From Breviolum minutum Mf 1.05b.01 (Eukaryota; Sar; Dinophyceae; Suessiales; Symbiodiniaceae): DNA of 64,000 nt. How positions within the stretch are numbered: the first letter of the stretch is position 1; every line of letters starts with the position of its first letter. The stretch covers positions 1 through 64,000 of the forward strand of contig DF239222.1 in the NCBI GenBank assembly GCA_000507305.1, written 5' to 3'. The notes below the pieces were generated by a model. The model worked only from the letters and a program-made list of their open reading frames with translations, was not told where the DNA came from and did not search any database. Position numbers and translations under genes: made by a program. Of this stretch, positions 12,313-25,209 are shown one piece after another.

Positions 12313-14595
12313 AAATACATTTAAAAGGTCAATTGACATTTCAAACTGATAATTGTTTTTTAGTGGCATCTCCATTTTGGTTGCACACCGCCTCCCCTAA
12401 ACACTGACCCGGCAGAGCCGAAAATCGCCGAAACAGCACGACGCGAAGCCAAGATCTTGAACAATGCACGTCTTTTAGAAGCTTATGGTGATCTGATTAC
12501 AGTGACATTGGTACCCTTTAGGTACCTAACATATCCCACCTTAGGAAAGAGAAATATTTATTGACTCAAAAGTGCCGGTTCGGGCCGGTAGGGTGATATA
12601 TGAATTTCCCAGGGTCGGGTTCGTTTTATTTCCAAGTTCGAAGTGTCATCAACCTGAAATTCCATTTTTGGGAAGCACAAAATCCCCCCAATTCTCACAG
12701 ATGTGTGTGGTGTGTTCACAGGAGAATGTGTGGAGGCGGAAACTCAGGCATCTTCGTTTCGTGCAAAGCCTCGGTGTCTTACAAGGTGGGACCCCGAGCC
12801 CATCGTTCTCAATGGAGGTATGTTATATATCCCCTATAAATAACCGAAAATAAAATGGGCTTCACTTGGGTGAAATCATCCTATACTTCCTTTCCGTTGA
12901 AATACTGGTTCTTGTCTGGTAGGTGGTTTCAACCCATTTGAAAAATATTAGTCAAAATGGGAATCTTCCCCAGGTAGGGGTGAAAATAAAGAATATTTGA
13001 AACCACCACCTAGTTGTTAATATAGGGATTCTTAATGGTTTATTGATATATAAATATATATTAATATATTATCCCCACATAACGTAGTAATTTAGTATAA
13101 TGCCCTCCATACCCTTAACAACCGGGGGCCCTTTTCATAGTTCAAGATGCTTCAACAAACCAATTCATTTGCACCCAGCTCTTGGGATTTTGAAACATTG
13201 TACTGAAAAAACTGGAAAAAACACACACTCAAAAATAACAGTCCATCCCAAGCATCTACTTAGATGCTATGTCAAAACTTGACCATGGCTTTTTGTTGTA
13301 GTAGATAATTTAGTACATTGAATCTAGTTTGCTTTTGTTCCTGTGGAGGGTCTTATTTTGCAACCGTCATGAACCTTCAACAACAAAAAAAACGTATTTA
13401 TTTTTTGCTCTCCCCCAGCGCCTAATGGTTGGGGTGGAAAAACTCAGCTAACTTGTTTAAAACCATCATGGCTTGAGGCTTTTTAGGCTTCCATTCGTCC
13501 AAATTGATCGTTTCCGGAAATGATCGTGTTGCCTGGTATGGTTATTTACTTGTTCTACCTTAAAGGTAGAAATCTAACTTGAGGGTTGTGATCTACCTCA
13601 GGGGCAGGAAATAGTCTAGAGTCTGATCTTGGAGGTTGAAATGCTATGTTTCTTTTCTCATTTCACCTTAGCCCCCTTTGAAAACTAACATAGATATCAA
13701 AAATAATGCTTTGGAAGATGTATCTCCTCCCAAATATGGCGTCATTTTGGGTATCCAGCCGTTAGTTTTCGGGGGTGTAGCCCCTTCAAAAAAGCTGCTT
13801 TCCCTTAGTCCAAGGAACCACCACCTCTAGCGATGAACTCCCTCACACCGCCCTCAGTGCTCCAACTGTTGTTCAACGACGAAACACGAAGAAACCATGT
13901 TATAGTTTAATTCCGGGCGCTTTCACAAACTTGTTTACCAAATACAGTGGGCAAGTTATTGATGTAATATGAATATGAGTGATGTTGCGGATGTTTTTGA
14001 TATTGTTGATATATCCAAACCATCCAAACGATGTTTGAAATATGTTTGTTTCTTCACATTAAACCACTTTAAATATCTCGCCTGGGAAACAAAAAATCTC
14101 ACAGAAGCTGAAAACCTGGGGGGTTATAGGAATGTATCACACTTCCTCAGGTCATTATATGACACCATTTTTCCCAAACAATAGGTTTGCCGCCCACTTT
14201 TGTCGGGAAAAAAACCTTATGTTTTACCCATGAAGGTTTGATTTTTCCCAGAAAAATGGGTACTAGGCACAGTGGTTTCGATTCAACCCATTGGAAAAAA
14301 TATTGTTCGTTAAATTGGATCATCTCCCCAGGGATCGGGATCAGAATAAAAATGTATAAAAAAATTGTTTGAAACCACCACCTAGGGTATATAATTTCAT
14401 GATCCCTGCCATATTCCTTTGATTCCCTCCCACATTAGGGATATAATATAAACTCATCCCGCCTTTAACAGACATGGAATCCTAATAATCGGCATGTTTT
14501 TTCAGCTTCTAACAGGCATGTAGATCCTTGACTTATCCTTTGGTTTTTACTAACATGGATGGAACATAACATAGGAATCTCTAATGCTCAACCCT

Positions 14596-14711
14596 AAGGA
14601 TCAGCGATTGGACCCTCCAATGGAAGGGGCCCAATAAAACTTGTATGATGCAGGGGTGTTTTTAGGTCCTCAAAATGACGCCAGGCCTTTGAGGGGTCAG
14701 GATACTTAGGG
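14596..14711. repeat. dispersed element, family I (GATCAGCGATTGGACCCTCC)
   Basis: Runs from CCTAAGGATCAGCGATTGGA to GGGTCAGGATACTTAGGG, with GGTCCTCAAAATGACGCC inside. The ends CCTAAG/CTTAGG are inverted. Copies lie near 925-1000, 16810-16935, 20301-20391 and 29238-29352. The internal sequence is conserved but the inverted ends are short, so it differs from the long-arm hairpins. Confidence 0.65.
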
Positions 14712-17700
14712 AAGAGGAAACTGTCCATCTTCATTCATACAGTGGTCCGTTTTCACAGCCAGGTATGTTTGATTACCAGAATCATTGGTGATTTTTAACT
14801 GTATAGAACCATTGGTGTATATTGTTATACTATGATACCTAATGATACCAGGTATAATATTGGTATTTACTATACAATCCGAATTCAACTCGATCTTCTG
14901 GAAGTCTTATTCCAGAATGACTTGATGAGGATTCTCATCCTCGCCACATGCAGTGAGTGACACATGGAGCCATCTATATACGTTGCAGTGCGTAGCATTT
15001 ATTTACTAATCACATATCTCAGAAATTGCCTTGATGTTTTCGATAATCCCCTTGATGTACGAGCCGAATAACCTATAACCCCTTTGATGTATAAGCCAAA
15101 AAAACCTAAGGCCCAATTTAGGTGAAACTTTTTCAGATCCGTTGTCCATGACAGAATGATGAGTCTGATCAGTTCTTTGATACTTGGTATTTGTGATCCC
15201 AGGAACCTAAATAGGAAACCACCCGCCCGAAAGTACCACAACCTGAGAGAAACAAAACAACGAAAGTTTCCTCGAAAAATAGGCACCATGTAGGTATTCG
15301 ACCCTTTTACACCGAAACGTTGTGAATCAACTTCCCAGGGAGTTTCTCTCCTCCCATCCACTCTCATCCATCCAGAAATTCCTCCACCCAGGTGCCGCGA
15401 AGAGTACCAAGACCAGCAAGTTGGGAAGCTGGGCGGCGGAACAACCCATGACTCGTTACTGGTAGGTGTTGTAACCCCCTAGGAATGGTCGAAAAATAGA
15501 TGGATTTCACCGGGGGTGAAATAACTAACCTTACTTGGAGAAGTGATTTCTCCATTTCTACCTGGTACATCCGGGTACTTGAAATAACTAACCCTGCTTA
15601 GAGAAGTCATTTTATTCCAGTTATACCTGGTACTTGGAGGATCATCCCAGGACTTATAAGTGGTTGATAACCAATGGTGATCGTTTTCGTCCCCAAGACC
15701 TGGGTTTTTGTTTACCCCGTTGTATGTATATATATATATATTATAGTACATACCATGATTACCTGAACAGTCGTTAACCCTATATTAAATGTTCACAAGC
15801 TATATGTACATCACATGAAAACATTGAAAACCAAAATATACCATCAATCGAAATCAACACCAACTTCAGAATCATCCCTCCAAAATGTCAAACAGTGCAG
15901 AAACAATTATTGATCCAAGTGGCCATACCCAAAGTGGCCAATACCGAATCAAAACCTCAAGTTCTGGAGGGGCTTCGGGCGCTTAAAAACTGGAATCTAC
16001 AAACAGCGACCGAAAAGGAAAGGAGGGAATATGTTACCCAAATGATCCATGTATGGTATATTTACCTACATTTGGCTTAAAATATGGTTATATGCCTTAC
16101 AAATACTACGCCATTTTCCACGTCCATGCTTGTTGGAGCAAGAGTAGTAAATGATGGTTTGTTTTGGCTTTTGTGCTTAAATCATATTGTTGCGAGGCAT
16201 GTAATCCAAGGATTTCAAGGCATAAGTTGATGGAACATGTGATCGTTGTAGCTACTGGCCGCGTTGCTGTGAGGTACACCGACAACAAAAAAAAGGGTAT
16301 GATGAAAGCAAACTCGTTCATAAAAGGCCAGTTCAGCCCTGTGGTCATTTTGTTGGCATGATGACTTTTCCCCAAACAACATCCTACAGTTCGGAACTGC
16401 CAAAAAAAAGCCCAGGACTTGGATTTTTCCCCCAAACCAAATTCGGTCATGCACAAGTCAACTTATGATCCTTTGTTTGTCCCAAGAATCAGGGTGTAAA
16501 ACTTCCCCAAACCAAAAAAAAGGTGAAGGAAAAATGTCTACCAAATTCATCTCCACATGGTATCTCAAATCAATCAAGCTCATGATGAGTCCAACATTTC
16601 AACAGGTATTTGTTGCAGGTTGTAACATCTGCTCACCAAATTCATCCAACAAACATTCCCTTTAAATGCAGGACGAATTCAATGGATTCAGAGTTCCATC
16701 TTCCCCTTGGAAAAATCTCAACCTCACAAAAGACGCTCAACCTTAACAACAACCTCACCCACAAAAACGACGAGATTTCGAACCTCGACCTTGACAAAAA
16801 ACTCACCACCCTAAGCATCATTGGACCCTCCAATTAGGAGGGTTTTGAACCTGTTTTTTTGCACGGGTGTATTTGTTAGGTCCTCAAAATATGACGCCAC
16901 TAGATTGATGGGGAGAAACGATTCTTAGGCCAGCACAACAACTGAGGTATAATCCCTATAAATCTAGGTATGTTTTTTTCCAGTTAACCTCAAAAGCAAC
17001 CAAATAAACTTTTTAAGAAAAACGAGACACTTAAGCCAGCACCATCTGCCGTGGTCGTTGGATCAACTGGTTCTTCATCCTCCATGAATCGATCCACATA
17101 CTGCCGTCGTGCTGCAGCTTCCTACGGGAAGTCAAGGAGCCCCGTTTGGGGCTTCATAACCCATAGGATCCATGTGACGATTGTATATTTAAATCACCTA
17201 CATGAAAACCATAAATGTTTATCCATGTATGGTATCTTTTCCTACATTTAGTATATTTAATCACCTACATTTACCATAAAATCAACTAAATGTAGGAAAA
17301 TATACCATACATGGATCCAATGGGTGATGGGGATGCTTCGACAAACAAACAAATTTAGGACTTTAGGCAATGATGTCATCTAGATTTGAAGAGGCTTTCT
17401 TTGTGTTTTTCACAAAAAATACGGCAAATCAACTTACATGATCTTTCTGAGTCGTCTCAGGGCACATCTCTAACGGATTTTTTTCAGATTGGGGGTTTTG
17501 GAGTAGAGTTTCTTGTGAGTTTTCTCCATGCTGATATGGGTCACAAGGTACTTCGGGGATACCAGAGTGTTGAGTGAGTACTTTGTATTCTGCATATACC
17601 CCGAAAATTAACGAATGGGACGATTTCTGAAGGAAATTCAATCTTCCAACCATCAATTTTGAGGGGAGATGTTAGTTCTTCAGCAACTTCCATGAATTTT

Positions 17701-18756
17701 TCAGGGAATGCCGTCTTCCAACCATTTTTTTGTGTTCAGCAACTTCCCACTCCCATTTCTCCCACTCCTGCATGGCCATCAACCAGGCCGTACTAGCACC
17801 TCGCAACCAAAAAAAATGTTGGCGCTTTTTTCGATCCGAAAGGTATTGGTCAAGATATCTCCACAGCACGCCTTCGTCTCTCTCTCTCTCTCTCAGCCAC
17901 GGAACGGTACAACGAGATACAACGGTCGTCGTCCATCCCAGTTCCAGGTAATTGGTCAGATTTTTCACGGCTTTGGGGTCCTAATGTATGGTATATCTAA
18001 CTTCATCTACCATAGAATTAACCTGGAAAACTTCCGACGATTTTTCCGCACGTTTTGTCCAGCCAAAAGCAGCAAGTATAGCAAGTAGCAGTAGCCACTA
18101 TAGTCGTCTACACCCTGGCTGAAACTATAACACTTCCCACCTGAAATTAGGCCGGGCCCCCAAAGGGAAAGGCGTGTCTCCTAACCAGCATTTTTCAAGG
18201 GCAAAAATTGGTAGTTTTCAGGGAGGGCAATTAAACAATTTGAAGCTGTACGATATATATTTCCTGTTGAAAATAGAAAAAGAATCCAGCTATATATATA
18301 TATATATTGTAGTCATCTTCGTTTTCAGGTATAGTCGGTATAATGTACACCCCCATCAAACACCTCCTGATATCTTTTTTCCACATCACCTAAAAAAAAA
18401 CACCATCCGATCTGAAAAAAAAAATCCGCCTGACGCCATGACGGAAAGGGATCGTTGGAGCTCGGCCTGGTTCCCGGGGCGAAGCGGCGAAAACCGTTTC
18501 GGCACGAGATGTGATGAAGATGAAGCCATCCTTGGAATAAGGGGTTTAACGTTGGGGTTATAACAGTTATAACCCATTCGAGTTGGTGGTTTTTCACCAA
18601 CCCATTTGAAAAATATGCTCGTCAAAATGGGTTCATCTTCCCCAAAGGGTTGCCAAATGGATGGGACAAGGGTGCCATTATATCAACCATTATCAAGGCC
18701 GCATAGGGGAAAAAACGCAAACCCTTGGAGGGTGATAGATCAACTCAAAGATCAGT

Positions 18757-18870
18757 GCTGGTTGGTGGTTGAACCAACCCATCTGAAAGTTATATCAAAT
18801 CGTCAAATTGGAAATCTTCCCAATAAATTTCCGGGGTGAACATAAAAGAATATTTGAAACCACCAGCTAG
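18757..18870. repeat. inverted-repeat element, family E
   Basis: Starts GCTGGTTGGTGGTTGAACCA and ends GAAACCACCAGCTAG. The interior (TCAAATTGGAAATCTTCCC...GGGGTGAACATAAAAG) matches the other family E copies. Confidence 0.8.
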
Positions 18871-21800
18871 ATATTTTTTTGGTTCTTACACGGAAACACT
18901 TCACTGGGGGGGTGATTTTCTACTACCCTATTCAATCCTGGCTCACCAAAACTGAGAATGGGAGCATGGAACCCTAAATACTATGGCATTTTGTTTCGGT
19001 GGTTGGACACCCCTTTGCTCATCAGCTGAGAATATGACGTTTCAGATGCCTAGGACCAAAAAACTCATCCCAAAAAAAAACACCAAAATCGAAAAGCCCT
19101 TAGGTTAAGACTCCACTGGCATTCATTCTTCGTTGGTGAAAACATCTGGGTTTAGATGAATGTCATCATTCCCATATGCTCCATGGGACTGGTATATTTA
19201 CCTACATGGATGTACCTTGCATTTATGGTTTTCCATGTAGGTATATATTCCGGTCTTTTTCGGCGCATCTGGGATTTGATAAATCTGTCAGAAGGCAATC
19301 GATAACAAAAAAAGGTCGGTTTAGGTGGTGAAGATTGCATCGTATTGCATGTTGGGGGGGTTGAACCCGAGTCATCATATGTCACCTCCTTCAAAAAAAA
19401 AACAACTGAGATTTCTCAGTCGCTTTCCACTCAACCATGAGCAAAGAATCTCAGGAAAAGTCGAATCTCTCTAGAAATCCATGGCAAATATGGCTCGCCA
19501 TGAGAAGTAAAGAAAGTCGTAACCCAAGGAGACCTATTGAAGTAGGAGTATAGCTGCAACACATCAAAGCTGCTCTAGTAACGTAAGATACGGGTTACAG
19601 GAAAAATCCTGCACCACTTGGGATACCCCAGAAGGCCTCAATACTGGTATGAAACCAACATTTGGATACATTTGGGAGATGCTAAGTGGTGCAGGATGTT
19701 TCCCGCCCATCAATAGTATCTTCGGCTAGTTTTGCTGTCAGGATTTCTTGTGACCCCAACAAATTGATTACTTTGAGATTGGGACCTTCCCTCACGGGTA
19801 GTGTTTTGAATTTTTCCCATGTGCCCTTCGTTTCGACGGGGGTCAGAATATCCCAATAAACAAAACACCGGATTTGTAGGCAGTTGTAACTAGAGACAAT
19901 TCATTTACACTACAAAGAAACAGATATAATCAGATCATCTTCTGAGAAAATGTCGTTTATTGCCTTCACCAGTCCCGGTTGACTTTGTTAGTAGAGACAA
20001 TTCGATCATCATTTTTTCACGCAGTTTTCTTCGCAACATTAATCGATTTTTGCCAATCACATGCCCCATTTTTTGAGGCACTGCCCAAGACTATCACTCT
20101 TTGGATAGATGAAATTTCGCTTCATTGCTCCGAAAATTGCTTCTCAGCACGATCACAACACAGTCACCGTGTCGCCATGTCATACCTTATAGAGGTGGGA
20201 ACGGAGACCTGTGGTATCCCACAGCATCACAAACGTTGTCATTGAAAACCGCCATTGAAAGCCTCTCGTTTAGAAGCTTGAAACAAGATGAATTTCCTTT
20301 CCCTAAGGATCAGCTGACCCTCCAATGGAAGGGTCTGAACTTGTATAGCAAGGGTAAGGATCCTTTGACGGGTCAGGATACTTAGGGTTTCAATTTTTTT
20401 GGATATGTTCCTTCCATGTTCCATGGCGAATATTATACTTTCTACTTGTAGAAACTTTTCTCAGAATGAACGTCCATCACGTTCGCGTATCGGATTAGCC
20501 GGATAATAGTGACAACCATTGGAACTTAAGACCTTCATTTTTAGTGATTAACCCATATATTGGGAGGTTTTAAACCATAATTTTTCATGGTTTTGGGGTC
20601 CAAACGAAGTTTGCAAAAAAAAATACACTCCCGACGTTTAACAGTTCATAACAGTTCTCCCCTGAGAAATCCTAAGAAATGATCGTTGGAAGACGATCCT
20701 TTCCTTTTGGGTTCCAAAGAGATGATCTGTGGATCTTGAACAGTCAGTTGCTTTGGCCAACAATCACGTTTTCTGTGCAACAGTGATGATTGATCGCCTT
20801 CTGTACCGAATCATCTAAACAAAGTACTCATTTGAAATATGTCAGCTTAGGGTTTGCATTTGTTTGTCCACATCAGAAAAACAGTTGATAAACAAATCGT
20901 TCAAAGATCCTAAACTATCTTTGTCCCTGAAAAAAGGCTAGTTATTCACCTCACATTTTTCTTTCGAAATTGTGTTTGACATCTTTTGACTTGTGATCGA
21001 TATACAAGTGGGCAATGCCCTTCGCGGTTTTTTTTCGACCGCCGAGATACATCTTCAAACCTCTTTCCCATTCGCGTTCCCCAAGGCCACTAGGCGTCCT
21101 GCCGGGTTGAGTTGGTCCACAATGGTTCATGTTGGTACGGCTTTTGGAAGGTTGATTACCAATAAGAAATGTAAGGTTGATTTTTTTGAAGGTTGACTTC
21201 ATGTTGGTACGGATTTTTTTGGTACGGATTTTTTGAAGAAAACTTATCTCAAACGGTTTTTTTTCATGATGCAATCATCACAAAAATGTTTCATACAGCC
21301 ACGTCACAAGCACATGGCAAATTTGTTTTTTCATGACCAGTCTGCATGGTTTTTGACCAGTGCCGATCATTTCGTAAAAAAATCTCCGAACATGAATCCT
21401 ACCCTGAAGCCGTTGATGTGAAAGTTGTTTTTTGTATCGTGTCTTCATGACGACAATTTCGCATTACCATACACACCCACATGCATCCAACCTATGTTGT
21501 TTCCCTTCAAACGAGTTATTCTCCAGGGAACATATTCCACTTTTGCAAGAGAACATCACCTTCAAAACTGCCATGTGCATGTCGAATGTTAGTTCCCGAG
21601 AGGATATAAATTTCAAAGTGGTTGTTGTATCCTTTCCAAGGTCATTTCCAAAACAAGCCCCAAATCTGTCGTAAATTAGCATTGTTGAAATTACAAAATT
21701 TTGTAGGTGGCATCTTTATACTTGGAAAAAGAAAAATTCAAAAAACAACAAAGTTCTCCATGCTAGTCCGCCGCAGCCATGCGGATCCCTTCATATTACC

Positions 21801-22135
21801 AAAAAACCTCCCTGAAAATGGTAGAAAGAAATTACCTCAAATTTCACCGCCCATTGTTGCAGTTTGAAAAAGTAAACCTTCATTGAAGCGACCTGGCATC
21901 GTACAACAAGTTTTCCTCCAAAATTCCCTAAATTCCAATTTTGGGAAGTTTTGGAAGGATCCTGCTCAGATGGTGTCCTAGAAGAAAGATACAGTAATGA
22001 AACGTTCGAAAGCGACGTGGTTTTGTATGGTTTGGCATCATGGATGCGGGGGAATATGGCTCAGCGCCCCGCCCGCCAGAAATTGATTACGGATACGATA
22101 ACGCAAGAATAGGCTAGATCGCGTCCAAAATGTCT

Positions 22136-22672
22136 TCAAAAGTTTGGATGCTTTCTCAGTGAAGCTTCAAAATGTCCAGTGCAGAACCATCTCCGTAGGC
22201 ACCTTCGTAGGACTGAACGTGTCAAGATTGCCCCTGTATGCAGAAAAACATGGTGCGCAAAATGCACATCCGGCTGTCTGCTGCATAGAGCTCGCAGATC
22301 ATGAGACACAGGCCAAACAGCACCACACCACAGGGATCGCGCTTCATGAAATTGTTGTGTAGCTATATAGCATGCTAAAGCATGGAGAAACCTTGCAACA
22401 TGGTGACAGGCTGCCCCACATGTTTCTTCGATGGCTTTTGCGCGCACAAGTACTGGAAAAAACAGGACCTCGAACACTGGCGACCAAAAAGTGGGGCGCG
22501 CACCCCATGAAGTCTCCAGCTTCGGGTTTCCTCGACATAGACGAATTGTTTCTCGCACCACAAAGTAGCTGAGTAGGAACTGAGTCACTAAATCCAACTG
22601 CTTGTGCAGACGCTTTGCGAACCCAGCCACAAAGTTTTCCCTCACAAAACAGCGCCCACAGGTGGCAAGCAT
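22136..22672 (-). CDS. hypothetical 178-codon open frame
   Basis: This is the longest uninterrupted frame between 10.5 and 51 kb outside simple repeats. It is His- and Cys-rich (TCGAACHHVARFLHALACYI). A second minus frame in the same interval contains a possible membrane span (VVLFGLCLMICELYAADSR), so frame choice is uncertain. Confidence 0.25.
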   Translation of the reverse strand: MLATCGRCFVRENFVAGFAKRLHKQLDLVTQFLLSYFVVRETIRLCRGNPKLETSWGARPTFWSPVFEVLFFPVLVRAKAIEETCGAACHHVARFLHALACYIATQQFHEARSLWCGAVWPVSHDLRALCSRQPDVHFAHHVFLHTGAILTRSVLRRCLRRWFCTGHFEASLRKHPNF

Positions 22673-23164
22673 CAGTTTTCGACCTTTGCATTTTCATACG
22701 TCAATACATCCGCCTTGCCTTATCATTGCGTTTGCCTGTCAAAAAATATATTCTTTAATGTTCTGGATTTTTTTGGGGAACCTGAGACCTACTCAAAAAT
22801 TGGTTTCCTCCAGCTTTTTGCAAGATTCTGGTTTTTGGCTGATTTTGATTGATTACAACCTTATTCAAACATTGAATTTATTCGGCTTCTGGCAAAAATT
22901 ATTCTTGTTGGCGGCAGATTTTTATTGAAAATTCTACTTAAAAAAAATATTCTAAAATTGTTTTTCCAGCTCGGATGATGACACGTACACAGGGCATGTC
23001 CCCACTGACGGACATGAACAAAACATGAGAGTACTTCCTGAACACCCGTTAGGTAAACCGGTACACCCCTTTTCCATGTTCGTTCGTTGTTTTGCAAAGG
23101 TGATAGGCATATTGTCTAGGAACCTGACTTTCACTTCATTGTACACATTTTTTTTTCATTTCAC

Positions 23165-23231
23165 ACGATGCTGGTGCTTTCGCTTTAGGCACAGCTTTGC
23201 CTTTGGGCACAGCTTGCGCTTTCGGAGCCAT
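23165..23231 (-). CDS. possible first exon, Lys/Ala/Pro-rich N-terminus
   Basis: An ATG at 23231 opens MAPKAQAVPKGKAVPKAKAP, built from a near-repeat of AVPKGKAVPKAKA. A GT (TC|GTGTGA) follows after the Ser codon. It may be a gene start, since the previous coding-like segment ends at 23368 on the same strand. Downstream exons were not resolved; the 22136-22672 open frame is a candidate. Confidence 0.3.
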
Positions 23232-23367
23232 TATGCTGCGACCTGCTTGGAAGAAGCAATTCTTTGTGACTTTTTATGGGGCGAATATAGGAAGGCCAGG
23301 GCCCCTCCTGATATGAAATAAGTGACCAGGCAAGAATATATCAAGACATATTGACATATGGTTCAGC

Positions 23368-23652
23368 TCAGCTGCCTCTCCGTGGGGCACTGCGACAGCA
23401 CTTTGTGGCCAAACCATCTTTGCAGATTCGGCGCAGCCGGTCTTGCAATTGGGCTTGGTCCAGGTTGGCTTCCTTTCTGAGTCTGCGCTTTGGAGGCCCT
23501 GTCTTTTCCGCCGCTTCTGAAAGAACCGCTTTGGCAGAAAGCAGTTTGCATTTGCAGCCTGCCAGGAGCACGACGACCTGGTTCTTGTGACCGAACCTGC
23601 TCATGCGCCATATGTCGAACATGGTGAAGCTTTCCCAGCCCTCATCCATGCA
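23368..23652 (-). CDS. hypothetical ORF, C-terminal part basic
   Basis: Contains MDEGWESFTMFDIWRMSRFG, an apolar stretch (NQVVVLLAGCKCKLL) and a basic tail (KTGPPKRRLRKEANLDQ). A TAG|CC acceptor-like site sits just before it. It is the most protein-like of three overlapping minus frames. Family unknown. Confidence 0.35.
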   Translation of the reverse strand, partial: CMDEGWESFTMFDIWRMSRFGHKNQVVVLLAGCKCKLLSAKAVLSEAAEKTGPPKRRLRKEANLDQAQLQDRLRRICKDGLATKCCRSAPRRGS

Positions 23653-23769
23653 TAAGGCTAGAGTTCTGCCAACCCATCAGCGTCTCTTCGCATCACATCA
23701 AGGCGCGACGGGAGAGGCAAGACCTGCATCAGAATCGAAGCGTCGATGAAGAAGGACGGAGAGCAAAGA

Positions 23770-24072
23770 TCAGGCCTGCAGGGTGCCCAACCACTGCGTT
23801 GAAGAAGCGGGGAAGTGGCAAAATGCCAGCTTCCAGCGCAGCTGCAGACAGGCGCTTTGGGCAGTTATTCTGTCCACAGAAGCAATCAAATCAAGGAGAC
23901 CTGAAGTAAGCGTGAAGCAAAAGAAAGACGTGCCGTAAATCCAGTCGAGCCGTTGCTTTGCAGAATCCAGCGAAGGTTCGCTGTATTTGTACGGATCCTG
24001 AGCAAAAGGGGCCCGATCTGCTGTCTTGGCGGGGCCATGGAACGGTTTTAACATGAAAACTGCGCCAGCCAT
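23770..24072 (-). CDS. hypothetical 100-codon ORF starting at ATG
   Basis: Starts at an ATG (MAGAVFMLKPFHGPAK) and runs 100 codons to a stop, with an apolar stretch (FFCFTLTSGLLDLIASV) that could span a membrane. It follows a differently framed segment that ends at about the same point. No family recognised. Confidence 0.3.
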   Translation of the reverse strand: MAGAVFMLKPFHGPAKTADRAPFAQDPYKYSEPSLDSAKQRLDWIYGTSFFCFTLTSGLLDLIASVDRITAQSACLQLRWKLAFCHFPASSTQWLGTLQA

Positions 24073-24240
24073 TTATTTCGTGAATGTGATTTCCACCTCA
24101 CCGCTTTGGCCTTCAAGGAACAGGTAAGAACAAAGCTGTTCTGAACCTCTCGTACCAGAATGTCCCCAATGTAGGCATATGTTCTTGGCTCTAAAGCCTC
24201 ATGCACGAAGACTTCACCCTCCTCAAACAAATCAATTTCC

Positions 24241-24480
24241 CTACAAAACCGTTTTTTTCTGAGCCCTCTTGTTGTTGTACTTGAGGGTACGCTTCATGTC
24301 TTGCCGCAGGTGCTTATTGGCCATAGCTTCCTGGACAGGTTGGAGGGCTTCATGGTACTTCTCGGTCGCAAGCTTGTAGTAGTCCTTCTTGAAGTTCTCC
24401 TCTGCAGACAAGTAGTGTAGCCATTCTTCGTCAGTCACGTCTGGTTTTGGGCCGTGCATCATGTTTGAAATCTGCAAGTT
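24241..24480 (-). CDS. helical, charged coding-like segment
   Basis: Open for 79 codons to a TAG. The translation is strongly amphipathic and charged (LSAEENFKKDYYKLATEKYH, then MANKHLRQDMKRTLKYNNK), with no low-complexity bias, which argues for genuine or formerly genuine coding sequence. It has no start of its own; the upstream coding-like segment is in another frame. Family unknown. Confidence 0.4.
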   Translation of the reverse strand, partial: NLQISNMMHGPKPDVTDEEWLHYLSAEENFKKDYYKLATEKYHEALQPVQEAMANKHLRQDMKRTLKYNNKRAQKKTVL

Positions 24481-24849
24481 CCTCCAGCATGACTGCGGAG
24501 GCCGAAGGGTTTCAGGGATGTGCCAAACCGAGGTTGTGGCATATTGTTGTATGCCAGGACTGCTGACCTCTGTCGCGCATGGGCGCTGTCGAGGATACGG
24601 TTGTAAACCTCGACGAGGCCATTATGGCCACGGACAAGTCGGACTGGAGAAGCCGTGACTTTGAGAATGATGATGAGCACCCACCAAATTCAATGCCATT
24701 TGTTCAATGTGTTGCTGATGCGTGATATTGAACCCTGACTGTAAAGAAGACATCAAAAACTTGGAGGATTTGTTTTGGGGGGAGACGCAAACCTCATCTT
24801 GAGACGCACCTGCCTGCTTTTTGGACCATTTCACGAAAAATTCTGAAAA

Positions 24850-25209
24850 ATGTGAAAATCTACCCTAACTTGTTTGTCTAGCATAAAACTGCCTGCATAC
24901 AGGCATGGCCATTTTGTTTCCCGCGACCTGGTTTCCAAAATCTGCGTGGTGATCGCAGCAATGCTTCGCACTTCTTGCAGGAAGACAGGTATTCGTCTTT
25001 GTCTTCGGGAATTCGTCTTCGTCTTGGCTGGGTCATGCCTCTGCGGTGCTCAGCATGCACTTTTAGGAATTGGTCTTCACGATTCGTCTTCGTCTGCGGC
25101 TGCAATGTTACACCCCCTTCCAGCACCTACAATGGAAAAGATCATTGTCTTAAAAATCCTTCTTGTTTGTGTTGTTCCATTCTCCCTTTGTTCTTTGGGA
25201 GAGTTTTAT
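24850..25209. other. spacer between the phosphatase gene and the frame-switching tract
   Basis: No exon was resolved. Around 24970-25100 there is an imperfect repeat of TTCGTCTTCG/TTCGTCTTTG units on plus (TCTTCGGGAATTCGTCTTCG). It contains the 3' flank of the phosphatase gene. Confidence 0.4.

Larger units (their letters stand above)
10276..22100. other. repeat-dense region with unplaced exon candidates
   Basis: No gene could be resolved. Hairpin elements are frequent: 10332-10440, 10606-10692, 11593-11717, 12067-12149, 12188-12312, 12903-13015, 14268-14386, 14596-14711, 17165-17325, 18757-18870. Coding-like islands that could be small exons are: 11337-11465 plus (CTVAMAQLGTEVTWLGFLGS); 12416-12505 plus (AEPKIAETARREAKILNNA); 15391-15462 plus, bounded by CCCAG|G and CTG|GTAGGT (CREEYQDQQVGKLGGGTT), though the minus strand there is also open (MGCSAAQLPNLLVLVLFAAP); 18430-18545 either strand; 22041-22107 plus with an ATG (MDAGEYGSAPRPPEIDYG). 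None could be chained. Confidence 0.4.
22136..24834 (-). pseudogene. frame-switching coding-like tract, probably degenerate genes
   Basis: This ~2.7-kb tract lacks the hairpin repeats seen on both sides and is rich in coding-like minus-strand reading. The frame changes repeatedly with no room for introns. Segments in order are: 24834-24622 (SSLQSGFNITHQQHIEQMAL), 24672-24459 (VEVYNRILDSAHARQRSAVL), 24480-24241 (helical, DEEWLHYLSAEENFKKDYYK), 24254-24080 (FEEGEVFVHEALEPRTYAYI), 24072-23770 (KQRLDWIYGTSFFCFTLTSG), 23660-23368, and a possible new start at 23231. I recognise none of them. Neighbouring segments overlap by only a few bases, so small indels in an old intron-poor copy explain the pattern best. 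Sequencing errors are the alternative. Confidence 0.4.

Noticed and set aside
15364-15570. Minus-strand exon reading near 15.4 kb (RRPASQLAGLGTLRGTWVEE) or signal-peptide-like MGCSAAQLPN
   Set aside because: The plus strand has better splice signals (CCCAG|G and CTG|GTAGGT), and all readings are short, so no strand was assigned.
19509-19530. AAAGTCGTAAC followed by CAAGG, as at the 3' end of small-subunit rRNA
   Set aside because: The match is only about 16 bases with an insertion, and the flanks do not resemble rRNA.
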